64,000 bases of DNA from DASQUK01 sp963717085 (GCA_963717085.1 CAVQVM010000002.1:62001-126000); one strand, 5' to 3'. Positions 27,292 through 35,831 are shown, numbered from the stretch's first letter. Notes: generated from the letters alone by a model not told the origin. Numbers and translations are program-made.

Positions 27292-27726
27292 GTGCGGGAC
27301 GTGTCGGGGATCTGGTGGTGGTATCTGATCCTCGGAATCGCGTGGATCTGGTACGGCATGTTCGTGCTGTCCTACCGGGTGGGCAGGCTGACCGCGGTGG
27401 CTGCGCTGGTCGGCGCGGCCCTCCTGTTCGGCGGCTTCGGTCAGCTGCTGGTGGCCGGTCACCCGCCACGTGACGATGCCTCGCCCAACGTCGTTCCCGT
27501 CGGGCCACGCGGCGTCCGCGTCCGCCTTCGCCACCGGCGTGGCCACTGCGTGGCCCGAGGCCGGGATCCCCCTCAGCGCCGCGGCACTGCTCGTCGGGTA
27601 CTCAGGTGTCCACACGGGCGTCCACTACCCGTCGACGTAATAGCGGAGACGTCGTCCGTACCACGCTGGCGCAGCTCACCGCCGCCGCGCGCGGGCGCCG
27701 CCGCGGCCGACGGGCCAGCGGTTTGA
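27292..27726 (+). pseudogene. HdeD-like copy 3 joined to a PAP2 fragment by deletion
   Basis: GTG 27292 starts an HdeD-like protein nearly identical to copy 4 up to GGFGQLLVAG at 27465. Sequence then jumps to PAP2 (RHVTMPRPTSFPSGHAASAS, then SGVHTGVHY) in a different frame, ending in TAA at 27640 and a decayed tail. The PAP2 serine of the SR motif is followed by Gly, not Arg. An internal deletion of about 0.8 kb relative to copy 2 explains the join. Confidence 0.85.
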
Positions 27727-27956
27727 ACGCCACCTGCCATGACGCCCCCCGCCCGAACAGGGCGGTCAGGTAGCGCCGCCGGCGCAGGCGTGTCCCCCTG
27801 GCCATGTTTGTGCGCACGCTCTCGTCGAGTCGGATCCCCCCGCACCGTCGAACCGTCGTCCCCGCACGCGATGGGCTCGCTTCGGACGACCGTCCTTGGA
27901 GCCAGCCGTCCAACGTCTCTCCTCACCCCGGCGTCGACGCACGGCATCCTCTAGTC
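27727..27956. other. Spacer before the CorA-like gene
   Basis: No gene supported. It contains the likely promoter region of the CorA-like gene. Confidence 0.4.
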
Positions 27957-28926
27957 ATGATCATTGACTGTGCCCATTTCCTGGCCGGGGTTCGCCAGGC
28001 CGAGCCCATGAACTTGGGCGATGCCGCGAGGCTGGCCCGTGAGGGGTCGGGGTTCGTGTGGCTGGCATCGAGCGACCCCGGTCCGGATGAACTCGACGAG
28101 CTCCGGGCATCCTTTCACCTGCCGGCGCTGGCGGTGGAGGACGCGCGGGCGGGTCACCAGCGTCCCAAGCTGGCGGATTACGGCGATAGCGCCTTCTTGA
28201 TCCTCAAGACGGTGCACCACGTCGAGGCCCAGGCGCAGATCGAGGTCGGGGAGCTCGACATCTTCCTGGGGGCGCGCGAGCGCGATCGCGATCAGCCGGT
28301 CGAATGCCGCCCCTCTGGCAGGTGCACGCGAACGCCTCGATGAGCATCCCGAGGTCGCCAAGCTCGGGCCCATGGCCGCGGCGTGGGCGCTGCTCGACGC
28401 GGTGATCGACGACAACGAACGCGTGGCCGACCGGCTCGGTGACCACCTTGAGCAAATCGAGCAGGTCGTGTTCCAGCGTGATCAGGACCAGAGCGAGCCC
28501 ATCTACCTCGAGCACCGCGACACCGAGCGGTTCGTTCGAGCGGTGCATCCGATGCTGGCGATATTCGACAAGCTCGAGCGTGGCGAGCCCGTGGAGGCGC
28601 CGGAGGACCTGCGACCCCTCCTCCGTGACGTCGGTGACCACGCCCGCCGCCTGTCCGAGGAGATCATGCAGCTCAGCGAGGCGCTCGATGGGCTGCTCAA
28701 CGCCAACCTCGCGCGGGTCACCGTTCGCCAGAACGTGATCATCCAGCAGGTGTCGGGCTGGGCGGCGATCGCCGCCGTACCCACGATCATCACCGGGATC
28801 TACGGCATGAACTTCCGCCACATGCCCGAGCTCGACTGGACCTTCGGCTACCCGCTCGCAATCCTGGTCATGGTCGTCGCCGTCCTATTGCTCCGCTGGA
28901 ACTTCCGGCGCGTGGGCTGGTTGTGA
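27957..28926 (+). pseudogene. CorA-family divalent metal channel, frameshifted
   Basis: The N-terminal domain reads from ATG 27957 (FVWLASSDPGPDELDELRAS, FLILKTVHHV) to GELDIFLGAR near 28275. There the frame changes and continues as LAGARERLDEHPEVAKLGPM, the long helices and the two C-terminal membrane segments. The selectivity motif GMN is intact in IITGIYGMNFRHMPELDW. A single-base change would restore the protein, so decay versus sequencing error is open. Expected role: magnesium or cobalt transport. Confidence 0.85.
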
Positions 28927-28961
28927 CACGCGCCGACGCCGGCAGGGGTCCGCGCCACGTC

Positions 28962-29067
28962 ATCGTCATGAGCTCGGGGCCGAACCGGCCGCTGGACAGC
29001 TTGGCGATGTCGGCGATCTCGCCCCGAGGACGAGGGCGGCTCGGGCGCTGATGTTGGCGAGCTTCAC
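28962..29067 (-). pseudogene. N-terminal scrap of a fumarylacetoacetate-hydrolase-like gene
   Basis: From GTG 29067, VKLANISARAALVLG and, after a one-base shift, GEIADIAKLSSGRFGPELM resemble the start of FAH-family proteins (ANLDGRA.LV.., VADVATASGGRFGPDPM). The remainder is absent because the CorA-like gene follows within 40 bp. Confidence 0.45.
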
Positions 29068-29551
29068 GGCGGTGGGCCTGCGGTTGGCTGCGGGCGCAGC
29101 TGCTGGTGGCCCCGGGCGCTGACGCGGTGGTGGCGGCGGCTGTCGTCCCAGTCCTCGCCGATCGTCCGGGCGCCGTGGCCGACTTCGACCGCGAAGCCGG
29201 CGGGCTGGCCACATAGAAGCTGAACATGCCGTTGCCGGCGATGCCAAGGGGACGGATGCGGCCTTGGCCGGACGGATCCGGTGCGAATGCCGGCACAATC
29301 GGGTCGCCGATGACGGCGACGTCCAGCAGGTCGACATTAGGCACCTGCTGGACGGGAAGATCACCAGTCGTCGCCGGATGCCCCTCGAGGAGCGCGCGGA
29401 TGTTTTCATCCAACGTGTTCCGGCATGCCTGGCCACATGCCGCGCTCAGGGCATCCTTATCCGGTCTCGCGGCTCGCGGCCACCCGGTGGAGCCCTTGGC
29501 AGGTTCGGCGAAGTTGCCGCACTCAGGCGCGGCAGTGGCACGAAGGCTGCA
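29068..29551. other. Gene-poor stretch between CorA and AI-2E genes
   Basis: A minus-strand frame (about 29170-29413, DENIRALLEGHPATTGDLPV, VAVIGDPIVPAFAPDPSGQG) has some coding character, but no family is recognised and it lacks a convincing start. Nothing else is seen. Confidence 0.35.
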
Positions 29552-30640
29552 TCACTGCTCGCCCCCGGTCGGTGCTGGCGTCACAGAATCGTCACCCACC
29601 GGGAGCTGGGTCGTGCGGTCGGGCATTGCACGGAGGACCGCCCAGAACAAGACGAGTAGTGCCGTCCCATAGAGGGCGCCACCGAACCCGTACAACTCGA
29701 AGCCGATCAGGATACCTGCCAGGATCAGCGCCGGGCCCACGCGCACGGTGCGGTCGGCTCGGGGCCGGACCGCCAAGACCTCTACGGACTGCAGGCCGAC
29801 CAGCAGTGCGGCAAGGACGAGATAGGTGAGGAGATGCGGCTCGGTCACGGCGACAAGCAGCGGGGCGAGGCCGCCGAGGAGGATGCCCAGGTATGGGATG
29901 GCGCTCAACCAGCCGACGAGCAGCCCCAGGACGAACGGTGCCGGGAGGTCGAGCAGGTAGAAGACGACACTGCACACCGCGGTGATCGCGATCACCTGGA
30001 CCAGGACGATGAGCAGATACGCCCGGGCGGCACGGGACGCCTGATCGACGACGGCTGTCACGGACGCACGCCGGGCCGGGTCAGCAATCTGACGTAGGGC
30101 GGCAGAGAGGAACCGCGGTCCGTAGGCGAGAAGGAACAGCATCAGGATGCCGCTTACGAGGTATGCCGAGGCCGTGCCGGCGCCAGCCGCGACCTGGGCG
30201 TGAATGCCGAACCGGTCGTCGAGGTCGTTCACGAACACCCTCGTCCGTTCGGCCAGGTGGAAGTCTGCCGCCGCGCGAAACCGCGCTTCGAGGTCGCTGG
30301 CCGCAGCGGGCAGGGTCCTCCGCAGCGTGTCCACCTCAGCGGCCAGGGTCGCGCGTACGCCCACCCAGCCGCCGACGGCCACCAGCGCCAATCCGAGCAC
30401 GGTCACGACCACGGCGAGGCCGCGGGGCACCCAGCGGCCCAAGATGTCCACGACCCCGGACAGCAGCCACGCTGCCACGGACGCCGCCGCTGCCCAAGCC
30501 AGGGGCCGGCGTGCCGCGACGAACAGGTTCGCCAAGCCGATCGCCGCGACCACGGCGCCGATGACCAGCAGAGTCGAACCAAGGCTCACGCTGACCCACA
30601 GCGACCTGACGGGGGTCCGCCGCGGTCCGTCGCCGCTCAC
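29552..30640 (-). CDS. AI-2E family (PerM/TqsA-type) exporter-like membrane protein A
   Basis: 362 residues from GTG 30640. About eight membrane helices; an N-terminal pair is followed by a soluble helical part (EVDTLRRTLPAAASDLEARF) and the C-terminal helices typical of the family (LGLLVGWLSAIPYLGILLGG, LILAGILIGFELYGFGGALY). Transported solute unknown. It is divergent from a second AI-2E gene with 17 bp between the two start codons, so their promoters must overlap or lie inside coding sequence. Confidence 0.85.
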   Translation of the reverse strand: MSGDGPRRTPVRSLWVSVSLGSTLLVIGAVVAAIGLANLFVAARRPLAWAAAASVAAWLLSGVVDILGRWVPRGLAVVVTVLGLALVAVGGWVGVRATLAAEVDTLRRTLPAAASDLEARFRAAADFHLAERTRVFVNDLDDRFGIHAQVAAGAGTASAYLVSGILMLFLLAYGPRFLSAALRQIADPARRASVTAVVDQASRAARAYLLIVLVQVIAITAVCSVVFYLLDLPAPFVLGLLVGWLSAIPYLGILLGGLAPLLVAVTEPHLLTYLVLAALLVGLQSVEVLAVRPRADRTVRVGPALILAGILIGFELYGFGGALYGTALLVLFWAVLRAMPDRTTQLPVGDDSVTPAPTGGEQ

Positions 30641-30657
30641 GGACTTAGGGTAGACGT

Positions 30658-31815
30658 GTGTCCGCGAACAGTGAAGGCGATCACGAGGGTGAGCAACCAT
30701 CCTCGGTCGAGCTGCGTCTCAATCCGGCAGTCTTCGTCCAGATCGTCGGCGGGCTCCTGGTGGCGTTCGCGGGGTTCGCGCTGCTCCGCTCGGCGCCGAA
30801 GGCTCTGACGACGATCGCCGTCGGTTCCGTGTTCGCCCTGGCGCTCGATCCGATCGTCGGTTCCATCCGCCGGAACTGGGGCTGGCCACGCGCGACGTCG
30901 GTGCTGTTGGTCGCCGGGAGCGCAATCGTCCTGGTGACGATCGTCGTCGTCGGGATGGGACCGCAGGCGGCAGCCCAGGCCAGGAACGTCACGAGCGACA
31001 TACCGCAGACCGTCCGGGAGTTCTATGACCTGCCCGTCGTGGGCGGCTGGCTTGATGACAACGACGCGGCGACGAAGGTCGACGAGGCCATCGAGGAGCT
31101 CCCCGGCAAGATCAGCGACAGAAGCGTGACGAGGACGGTCGAGGACATGGTAGGGGGCGCTCTCTCGACGGTACTCGTGCTCGCGGTCACAGTCGCGGTG
31201 CTGCTCGACGGCGAGTACCTGGTTGCGGCCGTCCACCGCCTGTTGCCGCACCGTTGGGTGAATCGCGCTGACGAGATCGGACACGTCTTCTACATGGCGA
31301 TCGCCCAGTACTTTGCCGGCTCGCTGGCGGTTGCCGCGCTCATGGGTGTCGTGGTGCTCGCCCTGTGCCTCATCTTCGGCGTTCCGTTGGCTCCGCTGGC
31401 CGCCCTATGGGCCATGATCACCGACCTCATCCCGCAGGTCGGCGGATTCCTCGGCGGCGCCCTCCTGGGGGTGCTGGCACTGACCCAAGGCGCGTTTGTC
31501 TTCGCCGTCGTCATAGGCCTCTATGTCCTCTACATGACCCTCGAGAACCACGTCATCAGCCCGGCGATCGTCGGACACGCGGTCGACGTCTCACCGCCGA
31601 CGTCGATGTTCGCCACACTCATCGGCGGTGCCGCCGCAGGGGTACCCGGCGCACTCGTCGCCACCCCCCTCGTCGGTGCCACCAAACAGCTCTACATGCA
31701 GCTGCGGTGGGGACAGCAACCCTTCGCCAGTCAGCGCCCACCACTGCGCGATCGGGTCAAGACGGTGTTCCGGACCATGGTCCGCCGCCGCCCGACGCGA
31801 GGCGGAGATCGCTGA
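30658..31815 (+). CDS. AI-2E family (PerM/TqsA-type) exporter-like membrane protein B
   Basis: 385 residues from GTG 30658. Similar topology to its divergent neighbour but clearly different in sequence. Visible family features: FVQIVGGLLVAFAGFALL at the start, a soluble helical insert (DNDAATKVDEAIEELPGKIS), the late motif ALWAMITDLIPQVGGFLGGA and ENHVISPAIVGHAVDVSPP. The two may form a hetero-complex. The tail is basic. Confidence 0.92.
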   Translation: MSANSEGDHEGEQPSSVELRLNPAVFVQIVGGLLVAFAGFALLRSAPKALTTIAVGSVFALALDPIVGSIRRNWGWPRATSVLLVAGSAIVLVTIVVVGMGPQAAAQARNVTSDIPQTVREFYDLPVVGGWLDDNDAATKVDEAIEELPGKISDRSVTRTVEDMVGGALSTVLVLAVTVAVLLDGEYLVAAVHRLLPHRWVNRADEIGHVFYMAIAQYFAGSLAVAALMGVVVLALCLIFGVPLAPLAALWAMITDLIPQVGGFLGGALLGVLALTQGAFVFAVVIGLYVLYMTLENHVISPAIVGHAVDVSPPTSMFATLIGGAAAGVPGALVATPLVGATKQLYMQLRWGQQPFASQRPPLRDRVKTVFRTMVRRRPTRGGDR

Positions 31816-32017
31816 TATAGCCGAACTCCGGCACGCCGGCGCCTGTCAAGGCCGACACGGTACCTGTGGCCGATCCGTTCGCCGCAGCGGCAGTTCGGTC
31901 CTCGACGGCGATGTCGAGCGCTTCCTCGAAGAGCTCGTACAACCCCCCGAGCCGCCGGCCGCACCGTGGAGAGCATGGCGCTCTACAACCCCGATCGGTG
32001 GTGTGTGACCGCCCGCA

Positions 32018-32113
32018 ATGCGGGTCGTGTTCAGCAGTGTGGCGACCATCATCCGCAACATCCCCGTGCCACTGCTCATGGTGCCCCGCCCCGACCACCA
32101 AGCGACGAGCTGA
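32018..32113 (+). pseudogene. UspA C-terminal remnant of module copy 4
   Basis: 31 codons, MRVVFSSVATIIRNIPVPLL then MVPRP, parallel the UspA remnant at 14118. It lies about 200 bp upstream of coiled-coil copy 4 with the conserved GATC motif between. The rest of the UspA domain is missing. Confidence 0.5.
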
Positions 32114-32138
32114 CTGCGGTCACGCAAGCGCCGCCTGG

Positions 32139-32163
32139 CGAACCACGCGATCGCGGGGGGCAT
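32139..32163 (+). repeat. Conserved GATC-centred motif, module copy 4
   Basis: Identical over 25 bp to 14539-14563 although the surrounding sequence has diverged, which argues for functional constraint or recent conversion. It lies 152 bp upstream of the coiled-coil start, exactly the spacing of copy 1. Confidence 0.75.
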
Positions 32164-32315
32164 AGCCCGTCCCGAGGCCGGACAGTTGGTCCATGGTCAA
32201 CTGCAGGGCGCGCCCCTCGATGACCTGAGGGCCCACGCCGCCGAATCTTCCCCCGGTCGGCGGCGTGGGCTCCACCACACCACGGCAACACGACCTGAGA
32301 CACATCGGAGGAAAC

Positions 32316-32750
32316 ATGGACTTCTCCTCACAATTCGACGACCTTCAGAACCGCGTTGCGGAGGCCAGGGTGTCGGCACAGGCTGCCGCCACGGAATCGC
32401 GCGACCGGCTCGGGCAGCGTATCGACCAGGCCCAGGACGACCTCGACCAGGCCGCCGCGGACACCGAGCAGAAGGCCCGCGAAGCAACCGCTGGCACACA
32501 GAGCAAGTGGACGCAGATGATGGCCGACGCCGCCGCCCGGAGGGACGACATCAAGGGGAAGGTCGACAAGCGGACTCGAGACCTGGACGCCAAGGCGGCC
32601 GCCAAGGAAGCCGACTGGGCCGAATCCGACGCCTTTGCCGCCCTCGACTATGCCGGCTGGACCCTTTCCAGCGCACGGCTGGCCGTTCTGGACGCCATCT
32701 ACGCCCGCTCCTACGCCGACGAGCGTGCCAATGACGCGGCGAGCCAATGA
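32316..32750 (+). CDS. Coiled-coil protein of the repeated module, copy 4
   Basis: 144 residues with a GGAGGAAAC ribosome site. Begins MDFSSQFDDLQNRVAEARVS; charged helices through residue 100 (AARRDDIKGKVDKRTRDLDA) and the conserved tail FAALDYAGWTLSSARLAVLD. Predicted cytosolic coiled coil of unknown function. Its last 54 codons and about 320 bp downstream are almost identical to copy 3, a recent duplication or conversion. Confidence 0.85.
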   Translation: MDFSSQFDDLQNRVAEARVSAQAAATESRDRLGQRIDQAQDDLDQAAADTEQKAREATAGTQSKWTQMMADAAARRDDIKGKVDKRTRDLDAKAAAKEADWAESDAFAALDYAGWTLSSARLAVLDAIYARSYADERANDAASQ

Positions 32751-32890
32751 GGCCCGGCGACCAGGTCACCGAAGGTGATGGGCCACACGCCGAGCCGGGG
32801 ATAGCAGGGGAGCCTGCCATGACGGAGCGAGACACGTGAGGCAACCGGTTTGGGGCCTCGACCGAACTGCGCGAGACCCTCCGGAGAGGC

Positions 32891-33433
32891 GTGCGGGACG
32901 TGTCGGGGATCTGGTGGTGGTATCTGATCCTCGGAATCGCGTGGATCTGGTACGGCATGTTCGTGCTGTCCTACCGGGTGGGCAGTCTGACCGCGGTGGC
33001 TGCGCTGGTCGGCGTGGCCTTTCTGTTCGGCGGCTTCGGTCAGCTGCTGGTGGCCGGCCGGGTCGAGTCCTGGCGCTGGCTGTTCATCGTGACGGGGATC
33101 CTGGGGGTGGCCGCCGGCGTCATGACCTTCGTCTGGCCCGACATCACCCTCTACGTCGTGTCGATCCTGGTCGCCTGGTATCTGATCGTGTTCGGGATCG
33201 TGCACCTGGTCGACGCGCTGGCCGGCCCCAAGGTGCCGTGGTGGTGGACCCAGCTGCTGCTCGGGATCGCCGAGCTGGTCCTGGGGGTGTGGGCCGTCCG
33301 CTCCTGGGAGCGGTCGCTGCTCACGTTCGTGACCCGGGTCGGGGTGTGGGCCATCTTCACCGGGGTCAACGAGATCTTCGCCGCGTTCTCCATCCGTGAG
33401 GCCGGCAAGCAGGCGGAGCGGATGCTCGACTGA
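32891..33433 (+). CDS. HdeD-like (DUF308) membrane protein, copy 4
   Basis: 180 residues from GTG 32891. Six membrane helices (IWWWYLILGIAWIWYGMFVL, WRWLFIVTGILGVAAGVMTF, WWTQLLLGIAELVLGVW). A better-looking ATG at 32819 is in frame but followed by TGA at 32837, so the cytosolic N-terminus of copy 2 is missing here; whether the GTG is used is uncertain. Everything after the start is intact. Confidence 0.82.
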   Translation: MRDVSGIWWWYLILGIAWIWYGMFVLSYRVGSLTAVAALVGVAFLFGGFGQLLVAGRVESWRWLFIVTGILGVAAGVMTFVWPDITLYVVSILVAWYLIVFGIVHLVDALAGPKVPWWWTQLLLGIAELVLGVWAVRSWERSLLTFVTRVGVWAIFTGVNEIFAAFSIREAGKQAERMLD

Positions 33434-33875
33434 CAACGGCGGATCCCGGCGCTTCGGGACTGGGAACCAAGCAGCAGATGACGCACCAAGGAGCACAAGT
33501 GGGCGCCCGTCCGCGTCCCGCACCGATCGATGCCGCGCTGCCCCGCGCGCCGAGGAACCAAGCGCTCTGCCGGACCGGACAGGCTGGCGGGGGGAGCTCG
33601 ACAGCCTCGATCTCGCCGTCTATATGGCAATCGCCACCACGCCGACGCCCACGCCGGCTCTCCTGGGCCGCCGACCACTCAAGGCTATGGCTCGCCACTG
33701 CCGCAGTCCTGGCGACCGTCGGCGGAGCACGCGGCCGCCGCGCCCCAATCAACGGCCTGGCCCCCCATCGCGGTCACCTCGCCGGTTGTCAACCTGCTGC
33801 TCAAGCCGCTCGGCCGCCGGCACCGGCCCCACCGGGCCGCCCACCACGTCCCGATCAGCCGCCACGTGACCGGCT
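33434..33875 (+). pseudogene. PAP2-family phosphatase, module copy 4, truncated and frameshifted
   Basis: Fragments GELDSLDLAVYMAIATTPTP, TAAVLATVGGARGRRA and VVNLLLKPLGRRHRPHRAAH correspond to the first half of the intact PAP2 at 18521, in more than one frame. It ends at RHVT, before PSGH, where IS3-type sequence begins. Copy 3 keeps the complementary second half, starting at the same residue position. Confidence 0.8.
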
Positions 33876-33913
33876 GCTCGGATCGGCTCGGGGGTGCCCG
33901 CCCGCAGCCGGTG

Positions 33914-34560
33914 TCAAGGCTGGCCGGAGGCCACCCGGAGGGCTGTGGCCTTGATACGGGCGAGGACGGCGCAACGCTGCGTGACCTGAGGCGGGTCATG
34001 CTGCGGTTCCGGGTCGAGGCTGCGCTCGTACGCGATCGGGGAGATCATGCCGATCGAGGAGTGGCGGTGGTCCCGGTTGTAGTCGTCGATCCATGCCGCC
34101 ACCCTCCGGCGGGCCCCGGTTGTGGTCGGGTGGTCGACGCGCCGCAGCTCGAACTCGAGGGTGGAGTGCCAGGACTCGATCACCGCGTTGTCAAGCGCCG
34201 AGCCCGGCCGGCCCATGGACTGGGTGATGTCGAGCCGGTCGCACGCGGCCCGGAACACCCGGGAGGAGTACTCGCTGCCCTGCTCGGTGTGAAAGCGCAC
34301 ACGCCCACAGCGTCGACCCTCGAGACGACGCATTCTCGGCCTCCAACGACAGCTTGGTGGCGCCCAGGTCGAGATGCCGCCACCCGGGAGGGTCGACCGG
34401 TCATAGACGCCGCGGCCCTTCTACCCGCAGGGGCACACGGGCCGGCGCCGCCGGCGCCGCAGCCCCACAATGACACCCTCGGGGGCACCGCCGTACTCGA
34501 AGTCGTCGGGATGGGGCACCAGGGAGCCTGCGTCCTGAGCGATTGACACGACTCGTGGGG
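33914..34560 (-). mobile_element. Chimeric IS debris: ISL3-type N-terminus joined to IS3-type integrase core
   Basis: Minus strand, from about 34555: FEYGGAPEGVIVGLRRRRRR, PVCPCG, then YDRSTLPGWRHLDLGATKLS and MRRLEGRRCGRVR. This is the zinc-finger N-terminus of ISL3 transposases with frame breaks. At 34290 it passes in frame into FHTEQGSEYSSRVFRAACD and MGRPGSALDNAVIESWHSTL, then YNRDHRHSSIGMISPIAYE, the C-terminal half of an IS3-family OrfB. Neither transposase is complete. Confidence 0.75.
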
Positions 34561-34581
34561 ATGCCACCGGAGGCTCAGGTG

Positions 34582-35235
34582 TCAGGCCTCGTCGCGTTTC
34601 AGGCCGCGGATGATGAGGTCTGCCACGAATCCGGCGTGCTCGGCGACGGCTTCGGGGTCGAGGGGGTCGGCGGGGTCGAAGTGGCGGGCGAGGGGGACGA
34701 GCGTGAAGGGCGCGGCGCCGCCGTGGGCGATCAGGAAATGGAAGGCGGACAGCGAGATGGGTCGGATCCTGCCCTGGTCGGCGAGGTGGTGGAGCAGGCG
34801 CTCGATGGGGGCGAGCGCGGGCTGGATGTAGGTGTCGTGGATGTAGGTGAGCCGGTCGGTGTCCTGGCGGGCCTCGATGTCCATCAGCCCGAGCAGCTCG
34901 GGGTGTTCGGCCGAGTACAGCAGGAATGTGCGGATGGCGATCCGCAGCTGGTCGAGCGGATCGGTAAGCGTCGGATCGAACGCGCTGGCGAGTTTGGTCA
35001 CGAGCGGCTCGAACGCCCAGTCGACGGTCGCGTACCACAAGGCCTCCTTGGAGCCGAAGCGCCCGTTGATGAGGCTGTGGCTGACGCCGAGTTCGCGGTT
35101 GAGTGTTCGCACCGACACTCCCTCGTAGCCGTGGGTCGCGAACGCGCGCAGCGCGGCGCCGAGGATCTCCTCGAGGGGGGCAGGGGACTGTGCTGCCGGG
35201 GGCCGCCCGCGCGGTCGTCGTGTTCGCGTGCTCAC
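34582..35235 (-). CDS. TetR-family regulator
   Basis: 217 residues from GTG 35235. N-terminal HTH: ILGAALRAFATHGYEGVSVR then TLNRELGVSHSLINGRFGSK. The C-terminal ligand domain is about 150 residues and complete. The gene faces a short ORF across a 110-bp region with several TGACA/CGACA repeats and an AGACGTCT palindrome, so autoregulation and control of that ORF are likely. Confidence 0.93.
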   Translation of the reverse strand: MSTRTRRPRGRPPAAQSPAPLEEILGAALRAFATHGYEGVSVRTLNRELGVSHSLINGRFGSKEALWYATVDWAFEPLVTKLASAFDPTLTDPLDQLRIAIRTFLLYSAEHPELLGLMDIEARQDTDRLTYIHDTYIQPALAPIERLLHHLADQGRIRPISLSAFHFLIAHGGAAPFTLVPLARHFDPADPLDPEAVAEHAGFVADLIIRGLKRDEA

Positions 35236-35257
35236 AGACCCAGCATAGCGAGTCAAA

Positions 35258-35306
35258 TAGACGTCTGACAATGAAAACTTGACAGTCGACAATTTCTTGG
35301 TAGGCT
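35258..35306 (+). promoter_or_regulatory. Putative promoter/operator between TetR and the short ORF
   Basis: TTGACA at 35279-35284 and TAGGCT at 35301-35306 are spaced by 16 bp in the direction of the short ORF. The 8-bp palindrome AGACGTCT and repeated TGACAAT/TGACAGT/CGACAAT words lie just upstream and inside. This is the only AT-rich patch nearby. Confidence 0.55.
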
Positions 35307-35344
35307 GGTGACATGGAGACAGCACCTAAACGAAGGAGAAAACC

Positions 35345-35434
35345 ATGAGCTCGAATGGCAAGACCGGAATGGTGACCAGGTTCGTCACATGGTTGGGCTA
35401 CCGCTACCAGCGGTGGCTCCAGCTTGAGTCGTAG
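35345..35434 (+). CDS. 29-residue small protein divergent from TetR
   Basis: Frame ATG 35345 to TAG 35434 encodes 29 residues including VTRFVTWLGYRYQRWLQLES. A consensus GAAGGAG ribosome site lies 8 bp upstream and a perfect hairpin starts right at the stop. The peptide is basic and aromatic, and could form an amphipathic helix that binds membranes. It could instead be the leftover N-terminus of a longer TetR-controlled gene lost from the element's end; no homology recognised. Confidence 0.5.
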   Translation: MSSNGKTGMVTRFVTWLGYRYQRWLQLES

Positions 35435-35454
35435 CGTGACGCGCAAGCGTCACG
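35435..35454 (+). terminator. Hairpin directly after the short ORF
   Basis: CGTGACGC (35435-35442), loop GCAA, GCGTCACG (35447-35454): perfect 8-bp stem with a stable GNRA tetraloop. No T-run follows, so termination is not certain; it may protect the transcript 3' end. Confidence 0.6.
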
Positions 35455-35573
35455 TCACGGAGACTGACCGCGCCGAGTCCGATGACGGCAGGTCACAAGG
35501 AGGAGACATGCAAGGCATGCCGACGATCCTTCGCCACGTCCCCGGCGCTTAAGGCTGCCCCCGTCAGGCTCGC

Positions 35574-35780
35574 ACGTCGGTGTCCCGGCTGGGGACGACG
35601 TCGTTAATGTCAAGCGCAACTTCGGTGTCGCCGTAGACGGCGGTGATGCGGAGGCGGCCACCGGTGGCTTCGAGGCCGAATAGCTCGGATCCCAGTGAGC
35701 GCCGCCCCGCCGGGATGTGGAAGGCCACTCGGGCTGTCGGCTGTTTGGTCGGCGGGGGCGGTGACGAGCCGTGTCAAGCA
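35574..35780 (-). pseudogene. Unrecognised protein C-terminus at the right end of the element
   Basis: One minus frame reads RVAFHIPAGRRSLGSELFGL, EATGGRLRITAVYGDTEVAL and DINDVVPSRDTDVRA to a stop at 35574. It has coding-like codon use but no start after the upstream TGA. It lies 50 bp inside attR. Confidence 0.4.
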
Positions 35781-35831
35781 ACGAGGCGGATCACGGCTGA
35801 CTTGGGGATGGACCGTGTATGTAATGTCCGT

